Shown: in pieces, positions 32,535 to 41,809 of the stretch
Layout of the letters: each line of letters starts with the position of its first letter
Numbering within the stretch: the stretch's first letter is position 1
NCBI RefSeq assembly: GCF_003550015.1
Contig: NZ_QXEV01000003.1
Coordinates: forward strand, 1-64,000
Length of the DNA: 64,000 bases
Origin: Anaeroplasma bactoclasticum
GTDB lineage: Bacteria > Bacillota_I > Bacilli_A > Acholeplasmatales > Anaeroplasmataceae
Reading direction: 5' to 3'
The notes under the pieces: generated by a model
Told to the model about the DNA's origin: nothing
The model's input: the letters and a program-made list of their open reading frames with translations, nothing else
Database searches by the model: none
Position numbers and translations under genes: made by a program

Positions 32535-33698
32535 ATGAGATTTTCAAAACTAATGGATACCTTTGAAGAAGGTATATTTGCAAATCTAAATAATAAAAAG
32601 CTAAAGCTAGAATCAAGTGGTAAAAAGGTTTATGATCTATTTGTCGGTACACCAGATTTTAAACCAGATTTAAGTATTATAAATGCTATGAAAAATGCTT
32701 TAGATGATCCAAATAATATTAAATATTCCTTACATGATATGGATAGCTTATTAGAAAGATTCATTAAGCATTATAAGGATAGATTTAATGTAGAATTAAC
32801 TAAGGATGAAATCACTACTGTAAATGGTACTCAAGAGGGTATGTGCCATATCGGAATGCTACTATGTGATCCAGGGGATTACTGTTTATTACCTAATCCT
32901 GGATATGTAGCATTTAATGCTTCAGCTAAGCTAGCTAAAGCAAATATAATTACATATCCATTACTTGAAGAAAATGATTTTATGCCAAGATTAGATTTAT
33001 TGGATGAAGAAGTATTAAAGAAGATTAAGTATGTTATAATATCTTATCCATCAAATCCTACTGGTGGTATTATAACTAAAGAAAGATATTTAGAAATTAT
33101 TGAATTAGCTAAAAAGTATGGTTTTATTATTGTAAATGATAATGCATATTCCGATATTATTTTTGATGGAAATGAATCTTTTTCATTTTTATCCTTGCCA
33201 GGTGCATTTGATTGTGGATGTGAATTTTATTCCTTATCTAAATCCTATAATACAACTGGCGCAAGAATATCTTTCTTTTTAGGTAATAGTAAAATAGTTT
33301 CTGAATTTAAAAAGCTAAGAAGTCAGTATGACTTTGGTATGTTTTATCCTATTCAATATGCAGCTATTGCTGCAATGGATGTAGATAAAACGATTATTGA
33401 AGCTCAAAAAAAAGAATACGAATTAAGAAGAAATGCTTTATGTGATGGCTTATCTTCCATTGGATGGAAGGTAAATAGAAGCAAAGGCACAATGTTTGTG
33501 TTTGCGAAGATCCCAAATAAATATGAGGATTCCCTAGAGTTCGCAGAAGATTTACTAGAAAAAACAGGCGTACTTTGTACCCCAGGTGCTGCCTTTGGTA
33601 CTCTAGGTAAGAAATATGTTCGTTTTGCGCTTGTAAAGCCTGTAGAAGAATTGCAGGAGGTTATACGTGTAATCGATGAGTCCGGTATTTTAAAATAA
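32535..33698 (+). CDS. Pyridoxal-phosphate class I/II aminotransferase
   Basis: 387 residues, fold type I. Visible: GTQEGMCHIGMLLCDPGD near the cofactor site, SYPSNPTGGIITKE with the conserved Asn, VNDNAYSDI, and the PLP lysine in EFYSLSKSYN. It resembles the LL-diaminopimelate/aspartate-type aminotransferases of Bacillota; the substrate is not determined. ATG 32535 is used because GGAAGAG precedes it and the in-frame ATG at 32505 falls in the likely promoter. The next gene follows closely (20 bp). Confidence 0.85.
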   Translation: MRFSKLMDTFEEGIFANLNNKKLKLESSGKKVYDLFVGTPDFKPDLSIINAMKNALDDPNNIKYSLHDMDSLLERFIKHYKDRFNVELTKDEITTVNGTQEGMCHIGMLLCDPGDYCLLPNPGYVAFNASAKLAKANIITYPLLEENDFMPRLDLLDEEVLKKIKYVIISYPSNPTGGIITKERYLEIIELAKKYGFIIVNDNAYSDIIFDGNESFSFLSLPGAFDCGCEFYSLSKSYNTTGARISFFLGNSKIVSEFKKLRSQYDFGMFYPIQYAAIAAMDVDKTIIEAQKKEYELRRNALCDGLSSIGWKVNRSKGTMFVFAKIPNKYEDSLEFAEDLLEKTGVLCTPGAAFGTLGKKYVRFALVKPVEELQEVIRVIDESGILK

Positions 33699-33718
33699 AA
33701 TAAAAAGGAAGTGAGACA

Positions 33719-34174
33719 TTGAACAAATACATGTTTGTTGCAATCGAAGAGGCAAGATATGGCATCAATCATGGACATGGTGGTCCATTTGGGGCTGTAG
33801 TTGTTAAGGATGGAGAAATTATTGGCCGTGGTCATAATCAAGTAATTCTTAATAATGATCCAACATGTCATGGTGAGATGATGGCAATTCATGATGCTTG
33901 TAAAAAATTAGGCACTTTTGATTTGTCTGGCTGTGAGATTTACACAACTGGTGAGCCATGTCCAATGTGTATGGGTGCTATTTTGTGGGCAAACCTCGAC
34001 AAGGTGTATTTCGGCTGTAATGTTATAGATACAGAAGATATTGGCTTTAGAGACAATAAGTTCTATAACAGAACAGAAGAGGAAAAGAAAAAATTTTCTA
34101 TTTGCTTAGATAGAGATGAATGCTTAAAGCTATATGCCGAATACAAAGCTATAGAAGATAAGAAGGGATATTAA
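33719..34174 (+). CDS. Cytidine/guanine-deaminase-family protein, guanine deaminase-like
   Basis: 151 residues. Zinc-dependent deaminase with CHGEMMAI (catalytic Glu, with the ligand His and a Cys before it) and GEPCPMCMGAILWA as ligand Cys pair. The HGGPFGAVVVKDGEIIGRGHN start and NNDPTCHGE context follow B. subtilis GuaD rather than TadA. Probably converts guanine to xanthine. The start seems to be TTG at 33719 behind AAGGAAGTGA; an ATG at 33731 would shorten it by four residues. Confidence 0.82.
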   Translation: MNKYMFVAIEEARYGINHGHGGPFGAVVVKDGEIIGRGHNQVILNNDPTCHGEMMAIHDACKKLGTFDLSGCEIYTTGEPCPMCMGAILWANLDKVYFGCNVIDTEDIGFRDNKFYNRTEEEKKKFSICLDRDECLKLYAEYKAIEDKKGY

Positions 34175-34175
34175 T

Positions 34176-34448
34176 ATGAAAATGCTATTAAAAAACCATT
34201 GGAAAGAATTGGCAATTGTTTTTGTATATATATTAGTAGCATGCTTAGCCTATGGAGTTTGGTTTAATTCCTTATGGCATAAGTGGTATATCAATTTAAT
34301 TACTATTTTAGTGATTATAGCAATTGGTGTGGTTATTGGCTTCTTCTATATCAAAGGAATGGATAAGGAAAAAGCTAAAGAAGAACAAAAGGAACCATCT
34401 ATAGAAGAACCTATAGTGGAAATAAAAGAAAGTGAAGGAGAAAACTAA
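34176..34448 (+). CDS. Small membrane protein, 90 residues
   Basis: Two helices (about 12-30 and 37-56) followed by a charged Glu/Lys-rich tail. No family recognised. It starts one base after the deaminase stop and ends one base before the GTG of the ABC ATPase, so it probably belongs to that transporter unit as a small accessory subunit. Confidence 0.6.
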   Translation: MKMLLKNHWKELAIVFVYILVACLAYGVWFNSLWHKWYINLITILVIIAIGVVIGFFYIKGMDKEKAKEEQKEPSIEEPIVEIKESEGEN

Positions 34449-34449
34449 C

Positions 34450-35373
34450 GTGGGAGACATAGTTTTAAAAACCTATGGACTATCAAAAAAATATGATGGT
34501 GCATTAGTTTTAAATGATGTAAATATGACTGTTTATAAGGGGGATATTTACGGATTTGTTGGAGAAAATGGTAGTGGTAAAACTACTATTATTCGTTTAA
34601 TTTCTGGTCTTATATTCCCTAATGCTGGATATTATGAGCTAATGGGAAAGAAATCAGATGATCCAGAAATTATTGAATCAAGAAGAAGAATGGGTGCAAT
34701 TGTTGAATCCCCATCTATTTACTCACATTTAAATGCGAGAGATAATCTTTATATGCAAGCTTTAATTTTGGGCATTAAGGATGAAGGAAGAATTAAATGG
34801 GCATTAGATACTGTTGGTCTTGGTCGTTTATATGCGGATGATAAAAAGGCTGGCAATTTCTCTTTAGGTATGAGACAAAGACTAGGTATCGCAATGGCAT
34901 TAATGACTCAAGCAGATTTCTTAGTATTAGATGAACCATTAAATGGATTAGACCCAGAGGGTATTGTTGAGGTTCGTAATTTAATTAAAGAATTAAATCA
35001 GAAATATGGAATTACATTCTTAATTTCATCTCATATTCTTACAGAATTATCTTTAGTTGCTACAAGATATGGTATTATTTCTAAAGGTCATATGATTAAA
35101 GAAATTAGTGCAGATGAATTAAAGAATCAGTGTGAGAAGAGAATTGCAATTTCTACATTAGATAAGGTAAATGTAAAGAATGCATTATTATCTTTAGTTT
35201 CTTTAGAAGATATAAAGGAGACTCCTGAAGGATTTGTTATTCCTGGTGATTTAGAGTATTCTAAGGTTTTAAGTGCATTACAGGGACTTCCTATTACTGG
35301 AATAAATACAGAAACCACCTCAATTGAGGATTATTATTTATCTGTAATTAGAGGAGGTAAGCAAAATGCTTAA
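34450..35373 (+). CDS. ABC transporter ATP-binding protein
   Basis: 307 residues. Walker A GENGSGKTT, signature FSLGMRQRLGIA, Walker B FLVLDEPLNGLDPEG, and H-loop SSHIL. It has the C-terminal extension typical of bacitracin/lantibiotic-type exporters (BcrA-like). GTG at 34450 follows AAGGAGAAAA at 34434-34443; an in-frame GTG at 34432 lies before the site. Pairs with the permease gene, which it overlaps by 8 bp. Cargo unknown. Confidence 0.88.
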   Translation: MGDIVLKTYGLSKKYDGALVLNDVNMTVYKGDIYGFVGENGSGKTTIIRLISGLIFPNAGYYELMGKKSDDPEIIESRRRMGAIVESPSIYSHLNARDNLYMQALILGIKDEGRIKWALDTVGLGRLYADDKKAGNFSLGMRQRLGIAMALMTQADFLVLDEPLNGLDPEGIVEVRNLIKELNQKYGITFLISSHILTELSLVATRYGIISKGHMIKEISADELKNQCEKRIAISTLDKVNVKNALLSLVSLEDIKETPEGFVIPGDLEYSKVLSALQGLPITGINTETTSIEDYYLSVIRGGKQNA

Positions 35374-36166
35374 TGTATTAAAAGCGGATTTATATCGTAT
35401 TGTTAAAGATAAGATGTTCATAATTCTTCTTATTATTGGTGCAGCTATTTCTGTTGTGTTACCTGTAGCTCTTGCAGGAATTTATATGGGAGTGGCTGGA
35501 GGCTATAACCGCGCGGCTGTGGATTCATTATATATTGTTGATGTAGTTGCTTCTCCAAGCTCAGCATTCGGACTTGTTTTAGGAATATTTATTTTAATTT
35601 TCTTAGGTAAGGATGCAACAACCTTAAGAAATAAAGTTATCGGTGGTATTTCAAGAAAAGATATTTATTTTTCTAACTTGCTATTATGTATTATTCTTTA
35701 TGTAGGTTTAATGCTTGCACATTCCTTATTAACATTTGTAGTTACTGAAATTTTCTTTGATATAAAAGCTGCGGATTTCCTATATGTCTTTTTGGGATTC
35801 TTATTTAAGGTTTTTGGATATTTTGTTATAGCAGCTATGCTATCCTTCTTTGGACAAGCATTCCGTACTATCGCACTTGGAATTGTATTATTTGTAATTC
35901 TAGCAGAAGTTACAGTAGGTTTTGGTTCAATAGTTCAAGCTCTTGTACCTACTATGATGGGTCAGCCAGGTTATGAACATTTGGAGCCATTATTTAAAGG
36001 ATTAACCATTGTATCATATGCTTTGTTCCAATATTCAATAGGTTTAACATTACAGGTTGAGCATAATTTAATGTTCTGCTTAACTTATTTCACATCTTTA
36101 GTATTATTTGGTATGGCATTTATTGGCTTTGGCTACTTAATTATGCAGAAAAAAGATTTAAAATAA
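35366..36166 (+). CDS. ABC-2-type transporter permease
   Basis: 266 residues, six helices, the usual size for the permease partner of a BcrA-type ATPase. The first helix follows a short basic N-terminus (LKADLYRIVKDKMF), a common ABC-2 feature. It overlaps the ATPase gene by 8 bp. A terminator lies 10 bp downstream. Confidence 0.82.
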   Translation: MLNVLKADLYRIVKDKMFIILLIIGAAISVVLPVALAGIYMGVAGGYNRAAVDSLYIVDVVASPSSAFGLVLGIFILIFLGKDATTLRNKVIGGISRKDIYFSNLLLCIILYVGLMLAHSLLTFVVTEIFFDIKAADFLYVFLGFLFKVFGYFVIAAMLSFFGQAFRTIALGIVLFVILAEVTVGFGSIVQALVPTMMGQPGYEHLEPLFKGLTIVSYALFQYSIGLTLQVEHNLMFCLTYFTSLVLFGMAFIGFGYLIMQKKDLK

Positions 36167-36175
36167 CATGGATTA

Positions 36176-36199
36176 GGCCCTATATGGGCCTTTTCTTTT
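36176..36199 (+). terminator. Terminator of the deaminase-ABC unit
   Basis: GGCCC-TATAT-GGGCC followed by TTTTCTTTT. Confidence 0.8.
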
Positions 36200-36206
36200 C
36201 CATTTA

Positions 36207-36234
36207 TTGAATTTTAGAATTATTGTGATATAAT
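36207..36234 (+). promoter_or_regulatory. serS promoter
   Basis: TTGAAT (36207-36212), 16 bp, TATAAT (36229-36234). The leader to the gene is only about 40 nt, too short for a T-box. Confidence 0.65.
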
Positions 36235-36281
36235 TATCCTAGTTTATCTAAAACTAATGTTTTAGAGAGTGAGGTAATATT

Positions 36282-37559
36282 ATGTTAGATATTAAATTTG
36301 TTAGAGAAAACCCTGAAATAGTAAAAGAAAACATCAAAAAGAAATTCCAAGATCAAAAATTACCTTTAGTTGATGAGGTAATTGAAATTGATACAAAGAT
36401 TCGTGCATTAAAGGTTGAAGGTGAAAACCTAAAGGCACAAAGAAATACTCTATCTAAGCAGATTGGTCAGCTTATGAGAGAAAAGAAGGTAGAAGAAGCA
36501 AATAAGATTAAGGAAATCGTTGCAAAGAACAACGAAAGAATTGCTGAAATCGATCCTGAAATTGCTACTTTAGAAGAAGAATTAAAGAAGAGAATGATGG
36601 TTATTCCGAATATCGTAGATGCATCTGTACCAGTTGGTAAGGATGATTCTATGAATGTGGAAAACCAAAAATATGGTGAGCCTGTTGTTCCACCATATGA
36701 AATTCCATATCATGCAGATATCATTGCTAAATTCAATGGCTTAGATAAGGAAGCTGCTGGTAGAACAAGTGGTAATGGTTTCTATTACCTAGTTGGTGAT
36801 ATTGCTAGATTACATTCTGCAATGCTATCTTATGCAAGAGATTTTATGATTGATAAGGGCTTTACTTATTGTATTCCACCATTTATGATTCACTCTGATG
36901 TTGTAAATGGCGTTATGTCTTTTGCTGAAATGGAAAATATGATGTATAAGATCGAAGGCGAGGATTTATACTTAATTGGTACATCTGAGCATTCTATGAT
37001 TGGTAGATTTAAAGGACAGATTATTAAAGAATCTGATTTACCTTTAACTTTAACAAGTTATTCTCCATGCTTCCGTAAGGAGGTTGGTGCTCATGGTATT
37101 GAAGAAAGAGGAATTTACCGTGTTCACCAGTTTGAAAAGCAAGAGATGATTGTTATTTGTAAGCCTGAGGATTCTATGGAATGGTATAACAAAATGTGGA
37201 GTTACACAGTAGAATTCTTTAGAAGCCTAGACGTACCTGTACGTACTTTAGAGTGCTGTACTGGTGACTTAGCTGATTTAAAGGTTAAGTCTTGTGATGT
37301 TGAAGCTTGGTCTCCTCGTCAGCAGAAGTATTTTGAGGTTGGTTCTTGTTCTACTTTAGGTGATGCTCAAGCAAGAAGATTACAGATTCGTACTAAGGGT
37401 GATAATGGTACATATTTAGTTCATACACTAAATAATACAGTACTTGCTACACCAAGAGGATTAATCGCTGTACTTGAGAATAATTATAATGAGGATGGTT
37501 CTGTTAGCATTCCTAAGGCATTACAGCCTTATATGGGTGGAAAGACTATCATTAAGTAA
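36282..37559 (+). CDS. serS: Serine-tRNA ligase
   Basis: 425 residues, the standard class II SerRS length. The N-terminal coiled-coil arm that grips the tRNA long arm is visible (residues ~30-105, charged heptads). The class II motifs follow: GTSEHSMIGRF, PCFRKEVGAHG, RVHQFEKQEM, and VKSCDVEAWSPRQQKYFEVGSCS near the end. It has its own promoter and terminator. Confidence 0.97.
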   Translation: MLDIKFVRENPEIVKENIKKKFQDQKLPLVDEVIEIDTKIRALKVEGENLKAQRNTLSKQIGQLMREKKVEEANKIKEIVAKNNERIAEIDPEIATLEEELKKRMMVIPNIVDASVPVGKDDSMNVENQKYGEPVVPPYEIPYHADIIAKFNGLDKEAAGRTSGNGFYYLVGDIARLHSAMLSYARDFMIDKGFTYCIPPFMIHSDVVNGVMSFAEMENMMYKIEGEDLYLIGTSEHSMIGRFKGQIIKESDLPLTLTSYSPCFRKEVGAHGIEERGIYRVHQFEKQEMIVICKPEDSMEWYNKMWSYTVEFFRSLDVPVRTLECCTGDLADLKVKSCDVEAWSPRQQKYFEVGSCSTLGDAQARRLQIRTKGDNGTYLVHTLNNTVLATPRGLIAVLENNYNEDGSVSIPKALQPYMGGKTIIK

Positions 37560-37561
37560 TT

Positions 37562-37587
37562 AAAGGGATTTGAAATCCCTTTTTTTT
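37562..37587 (+). terminator. serS terminator
   Basis: AAAGGGATTT / AAATCCCTTT with a long T tract. Confidence 0.85.
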
Positions 37588-37667
37588 ACATATAATAAAC
37601 ATTTGTGTTTGATAATTTCTAGATTTGTTGTTATAATGCTAGAGTACGTTTTAAGGAGGTTTTAATT

Positions 37668-38597
37668 TTGAATCCTTTATATATAAATTTATTTGAGGCT
37701 GTAACTACTACAGCAGAGGAAACTACAACTACACAAACAGCTGCCGAAGAGCTTGCATCCATTACTTGGGTGGATGTATGGAATAAAATCGTTGACTGGG
37801 CAATGAATACCGGAGTAAAGATTTTAATTGCTTTAGTTGTTTGGATTGTTTCATTTAAAATTATTAATATTATATTTAAAAGAATTGCAAGAGGACTTGC
37901 AAAGAAAAAGGCAGATGCTACTTTATCTAAGGTATTAGTAAATATGGGTAGAATCGCAATTAAAATACTAGTTTTAATTGGATTAATTGCTTATGTAGGT
38001 ATTCAAACTGCATCTCTATCCGCATTAGTATTAGCTATAGGTACAGGTATTTCCCTTGCACTTCAAGGAACATTATCTAATTTTGCTGGTGGTGTAATCA
38101 TTATAATTATGAGACCATTTAAATTAGGTGATTTCATTACATCTAATGATCAATCTGGTACAGTAGAGGATATTAAATTATTCTATACTTATATTACAAC
38201 TCCAGATAATAAGGTTGTAATGATACCAAATGGTGCACTTGCAAATAATGTTATTGTAAACTTCTCAGCTAAGGATACTAGAAGAGTTGATGTTGTTATG
38301 TCTATTGCATATGGTGCTGATTTAGAGCTTGCTAAGAAAATAGCAAAAGAGGTTTGCTCAAATAATGAGAAAATCTTCCCAACTCCAGCTCCATTTGCAG
38401 AGGTTGGTGAATATGGCGCATCCTCTGTTGAAGTATATATTAGATGCTGGTGTAAAAAGGAAGATTTCTGGAATGTAAAATTCTATATGCTAAGGGAAAT
38501 TAAGAAGTCATTTGATGAAAATGGAATTGAGATTCCATTCAATCAATTGGATATCAATTTTAGAAATGCTATTCCAGAAAATGTTAGTAAAAAATAG
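37668..38597 (+). CDS. MscS-family mechanosensitive channel
   Basis: 309 residues. After a Thr-rich N-terminus come three helices; the pore helix region GTGISLALQGTLSNFAGGVIII and MRPFKLGDFI are the MscS signature, followed by the beta domain (IPNGALANNVIVNFS) and an alpha/beta C-terminal vestibule domain. It relieves turgor after osmotic downshock. The start is ambiguous: 37668 reads TTG behind AAGGAGG, and no ATG is near. Confidence 0.92.
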   Translation: MNPLYINLFEAVTTTAEETTTTQTAAEELASITWVDVWNKIVDWAMNTGVKILIALVVWIVSFKIINIIFKRIARGLAKKKADATLSKVLVNMGRIAIKILVLIGLIAYVGIQTASLSALVLAIGTGISLALQGTLSNFAGGVIIIIMRPFKLGDFITSNDQSGTVEDIKLFYTYITTPDNKVVMIPNGALANNVIVNFSAKDTRRVDVVMSIAYGADLELAKKIAKEVCSNNEKIFPTPAPFAEVGEYGASSVEVYIRCWCKKEDFWNVKFYMLREIKKSFDENGIEIPFNQLDINFRNAIPENVSKK

Positions 38598-38622
38598 GCC
38601 TGTGGTTTCACAGACCTTTTCT
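38597..38622 (+). terminator. Terminator after the MscS gene
   Basis: GGCCTGTG-GTTT-CACAGACC (one mismatch) followed by TTTTC, overlapping the stop codon. Confidence 0.7.
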
Positions 38623-38639
38623 CGCTTTAGGGAGGGTAT

Positions 38640-40409
38640 ATGTTAAAAAGATTTATTAGCTACTATAAGCCATATAAGGGTATGTTCACCCTAGATATGC
38701 TTGCATCCTTATTCATTGCAATTATAGGTATGGCATATCCAATATTAACCAATATTATCTTAAGAAATGTAGTTCCAGATGAACAAATGGAAGAGACAAG
38801 AAAAATTACTTTAATTTGCATATTAGCTAGTATTTTAATTGCTTGTTATTTTATTCGTATGGGACTTAGATTCTTTGTTCAATATTACGGCCATGTCATT
38901 GGTGTTAAAATGCAAGCCGATATGAGAAGAGAATTGTTTACTAAGCTTGAGAAGCTTCCATTTTCTTATTATGATGAGCATGAAACAGGTAAAATAATGT
39001 CAAGAATGACCAATGACTTAATGGATATATCCGAGCTTGCTCACCATGGTCCTGAAAATTTCTTTATTTGTGGAATTAGTATTATTTTATCCTTAGGATA
39101 CTTATTCTATTTGAATTGGGTCTTTGCATTAATTATATTAGGCTGTGTACCACTACTTATAGTAATTACTTTAATATATAGAAAGAAAATGAGAGATGCC
39201 TTCATGGCAACAAGAAAAAGTGTTGCAGAAATTAATGGTGCATTAGAATCCTCTATTTCTGGTGTTAGAGTTACAAAGGCATTTACGAATTCAGAAAAGG
39301 AATTAGAAAAATTTGAAATAGGTAATAAAAGCTTTGTAAAATCAAGATCCATTGCATATAAGGCTATGGGTGCATATTCTTCTACAACTACCTTTGTTAC
39401 AGATTTATTTAATGTAGCATTATTAGCTGGTGGTGGAATTTTAGTTGCTCTAGGTAAGCTTGAAATATCTATTTATGTAACATTTGTTGTTTCTGTATCT
39501 TTATTTATTACTCCACTTACTACATTAATTAATTTCGTAGAACAATATCAAAATGGTGTAACAGGCTTTAAAAGATTCGTTGAAATCATTGATGAAAAGG
39601 AAGAAGAAACTGATCCAAATAGTATTACAGTATCTAAATTAAAAGGCGAAATTGAATTCCATGATGTATCCTTTGGCTATCATAATAAGGATTATGATAT
39701 CGAAGAAAATGAATATCAGCAAGAAAGAAAAGAAGTCTTATCTCATGTATCCTTCAAATTAGATGAAGGAAAGACTATTGCGTTAGTTGGACCATCTGGA
39801 GGTGGGAAGACTACTATTTGTCATTTGATTCCTAACTTTTATAAATGCAGTGATGGATATATTACAATTGATGGAAAAAGAATTAATCAAATTACTTTTG
39901 ATTCCTTAAGAAGAAATATAGGTATTGTTCAACAGGATGTATTCTTATTTAATGGCTCTATAAAAGATAACATTTTATATGGTCGATTAGATGCAACAAT
40001 GGAAGAAGTCATTGATGCGGCGAAAAGAGCGAATATCCATGACTATATCATGAATTTAGAGCATGGCTATGATACTCAAATTGGTGAAAGAGGCGTAAGA
40101 TTATCTGGTGGACAAAAACAAAGATTATCTATCGCTAGAGTATTCTTAAAGAATCCATCTATTTTAATCTTAGATGAGGCAACAAGTGCCCTAGATAACG
40201 CAACAGAAATTTTAATTCAAAGAGCTTTAGATGATTTATGTAAGGGTAGAACTACAATTGTTGTTGCTCACAGATTATCTACAATAAGAAATGCAGATGA
40301 AATCTTAGTTGTAATGGATGGAATAATAAAAGAAAGAGGTACCCATGAAGAATTATTATTAATGAATGGGGAATATACAAAGCTTTATCAAGCTCAATTT
40401 GGAAAATAA
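38640..40409 (+). CDS. ABC exporter half-transporter (fused permease and ATPase)
   Basis: 589 residues: six-helix ABC-type-1 domain (~1-310) and an ATPase domain with Walker A GPSGGGKTT, signature LSGGQKQRLS, Walker B ILILDEATSALD, and VAHRLST. MsbA/LmrA/BmrA-like; probably works as a homodimer, since no partner gene is next to it. The start ATG follows GGAGGG. Substrate (lipid or drug) cannot be told. Confidence 0.92.
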   Translation: MLKRFISYYKPYKGMFTLDMLASLFIAIIGMAYPILTNIILRNVVPDEQMEETRKITLICILASILIACYFIRMGLRFFVQYYGHVIGVKMQADMRRELFTKLEKLPFSYYDEHETGKIMSRMTNDLMDISELAHHGPENFFICGISIILSLGYLFYLNWVFALIILGCVPLLIVITLIYRKKMRDAFMATRKSVAEINGALESSISGVRVTKAFTNSEKELEKFEIGNKSFVKSRSIAYKAMGAYSSTTTFVTDLFNVALLAGGGILVALGKLEISIYVTFVVSVSLFITPLTTLINFVEQYQNGVTGFKRFVEIIDEKEEETDPNSITVSKLKGEIEFHDVSFGYHNKDYDIEENEYQQERKEVLSHVSFKLDEGKTIALVGPSGGGKTTICHLIPNFYKCSDGYITIDGKRINQITFDSLRRNIGIVQQDVFLFNGSIKDNILYGRLDATMEEVIDAAKRANIHDYIMNLEHGYDTQIGERGVRLSGGQKQRLSIARVFLKNPSILILDEATSALDNATEILIQRALDDLCKGRTTIVVAHRLSTIRNADEILVVMDGIIKERGTHEELLLMNGEYTKLYQAQFGK

Positions 40410-40429
40410 GCACCTAGAGTGCTTTTTTC
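40409..40429 (+). terminator. Terminator after the ABC exporter gene
   Basis: AGCAC-CTAGA-GTGCT with TTTTT, in the + direction. Confidence 0.7.
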
Positions 40430-40435
40430 TATTAA

Positions 40436-40460
40436 TCAAAAAAGTGGAGACATCTCCACT
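40436..40460 (-). terminator. Terminator of the toxin-antitoxin operon (- strand)
   Basis: Perfect 8-bp stem AGTGGAGA/TCTCCACT; read on the - strand it is followed by a run of T. It faces the + strand terminator, so the two convergent units are closed here. Confidence 0.75.
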
Positions 40461-40774
40461 TAAATAATTACAATATTAATGTTTCTTTTTGAATAAAATA
40501 TATTTACTATTGTTATAGTAGAAGAATTATCATCTATATAGTATAAGATTTTGAAATTCTTGAAATGTGTTGATCTGATATTCTTGTTCTTTAAAAATAT
40601 CTCATCACATAATTTATTTCTTTTAGGCAATTCGCTTAAAGAATTAATTGTAGACATTATACCTAGTGTAATAATTTGTGCAGCTCTAGGTCCAAGTAAC
40701 ACGTTAGAAATATAATCATATATTTCATTTAAACTATTTTCGGCTATAGATGAATATTCAATTTTATAGTGCAT
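40460..40774 (-). CDS. RelE/ParE-family toxin
   Basis: 104 residues of the RelE/ParE fold: KIEYSSIAENSLNEIYDYI at the start, the middle helix ITLGIMSTINSLSELP, and a C-terminal beta region with FKNFKILYYIDD and FYSKRN. RelE members cleave mRNA on the ribosome; ParE members poison gyrase; the sequence does not decide. It starts within the antitoxin gene (11-bp overlap), as in most such operons. Confidence 0.85.
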   Translation of the reverse strand: MHYKIEYSSIAENSLNEIYDYISNVLLGPRAAQIITLGIMSTINSLSELPKRNKLCDEIFLKNKNIRSTHFKNFKILYYIDDNSSTITIVNIFYSKRNINIVII

Positions 40775-41072
40775 TATTAAATTTCTTCCTTAGCTTTGCT
40801 TCTACATCTTGGCTAGAAATGGTAGTTCCATTAGTATGTTCTTCAATTGCTTTATCACACATTAAAGCTATTTCATCTTCTGTATAATCTTCATATGGTT
40901 TAGGCATATTTGAAATGACTGGAGTAAATGGAATTCCATTCCTCATCTTTATTTGATTGAAATACATAGTAATTGCAGTTGTCATAGGAATTCCTAGGCT
41001 TTTTAATATCTTATCAACATCATTTTTTAATTCTCTGTCTATACGCAATGAAATGGTTGAATCTTTTTGCAT
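40764..41072 (-). CDS. RelB/DinJ-family antitoxin
   Basis: 102 residues. Ribbon-helix-helix DNA-binding start (DSTISLRIDRELKNDVDKILKSLG) and the DinJ-typical TTAITMYFNQI, then an acidic C-terminus that would wrap the toxin. AGAGGTGATTT stands before the start on the - strand; a TATAAT-like -10 lies further upstream. It probably autorepresses with the toxin. First gene of the operon. Confidence 0.88.
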   Translation of the reverse strand: MQKDSTISLRIDRELKNDVDKILKSLGIPMTTAITMYFNQIKMRNGIPFTPVISNMPKPYEDYTEDEIALMCDKAIEEHTNGTTISSQDVEAKLRKKFNNAL

Positions 41073-41246
41073 TTTAAATCACCTCTAAATATATTATATT
41101 TTACAAGACTAACAAAATCAATACAACGTAATGCAAATGTTTAAACAGTATAAATTCCATTGGTTTTATGTATATAAATAAATAATAAGGAGTGCTTTTT
41201 TCTTTTTTGGTTTTGTTTTATAATAAAAACAATAGGGAGGTAGTTT

Positions 41247-41720
41247 ATGAGCTACAAACGATTCAATAATTTAGTAAAAATGACATTAGATGATTTATAT
41301 TTAGGAAATCCTAAGACATTATCGGATTTAAAAGAAAACATATATAATATTGTTGAAATGGAAGCTCCACTTACTTTAAATACATTAAAGGCTAGATTAA
41401 GAGAAGCCTTTGGTGTTGCTAAAATAAGTCAAAAGGCTTTAGATATTATTATGGAAGATATTAAAGAATTAGGCTTAAAAACTACAGATAATTTTTATGA
41501 TATAGTTTTATGGCCTAAAAGTGGTGTATTTGATATAGATGAATTAAGAGAAGGAGATCGCCTAATTTATGATATTCCATATCAAGAAATGGTTATCCTA
41601 GCTTCTAGCTTAAGCTTATCTGGAGAAAAATTATATAGAGCTATCTTAGCTCATTTTGGCTTACAGGTATTAACCCAAAAGGCTTTAGATTATTTAAGAT
41701 TTATTGAAACAAAACTATAA
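41247..41720 (+). CDS. Stand-alone DUF3320-like protein
   Basis: 157 residues, soluble. The segment IVEMEAPLTLNTLKARLREAFGV with KISQKALDIIMEDI resembles the DUF3320 domain normally found at the C-terminus of large DNA helicase-like proteins. Here it is alone, with an N-terminal ~30-residue extension and a second helical repeat (SLSLSGEKLYRAILAHFGL). No partner gene is adjacent. Own terminator; ATG 41247 behind GGGAGG. I infer DNA or protein binding only from the domain. Confidence 0.5.
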   Translation: MSYKRFNNLVKMTLDDLYLGNPKTLSDLKENIYNIVEMEAPLTLNTLKARLREAFGVAKISQKALDIIMEDIKELGLKTTDNFYDIVLWPKSGVFDIDELREGDRLIYDIPYQEMVILASSLSLSGEKLYRAILAHFGLQVLTQKALDYLRFIETKL

Positions 41721-41726
41721 TAAATT

Positions 41727-41754
41727 ATCCTAAGATTTTCTTAGGATTTTTCTT
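41727..41754 (+). terminator. Terminator after the DUF3320-like gene
   Basis: ATCCTAAG / CTTAGGAT stem with a T tract. Confidence 0.8.
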
Positions 41755-41809
41755 TACTATTGTTCAATTAATTTATTATAGTATAATGTATTTGAAATTA
41801 GGTGATGGT

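Noticed and set aside
36235-36281. T-box leader for serS
   Set aside because: The leader is about 40 nt with no T-box sequence or terminator.
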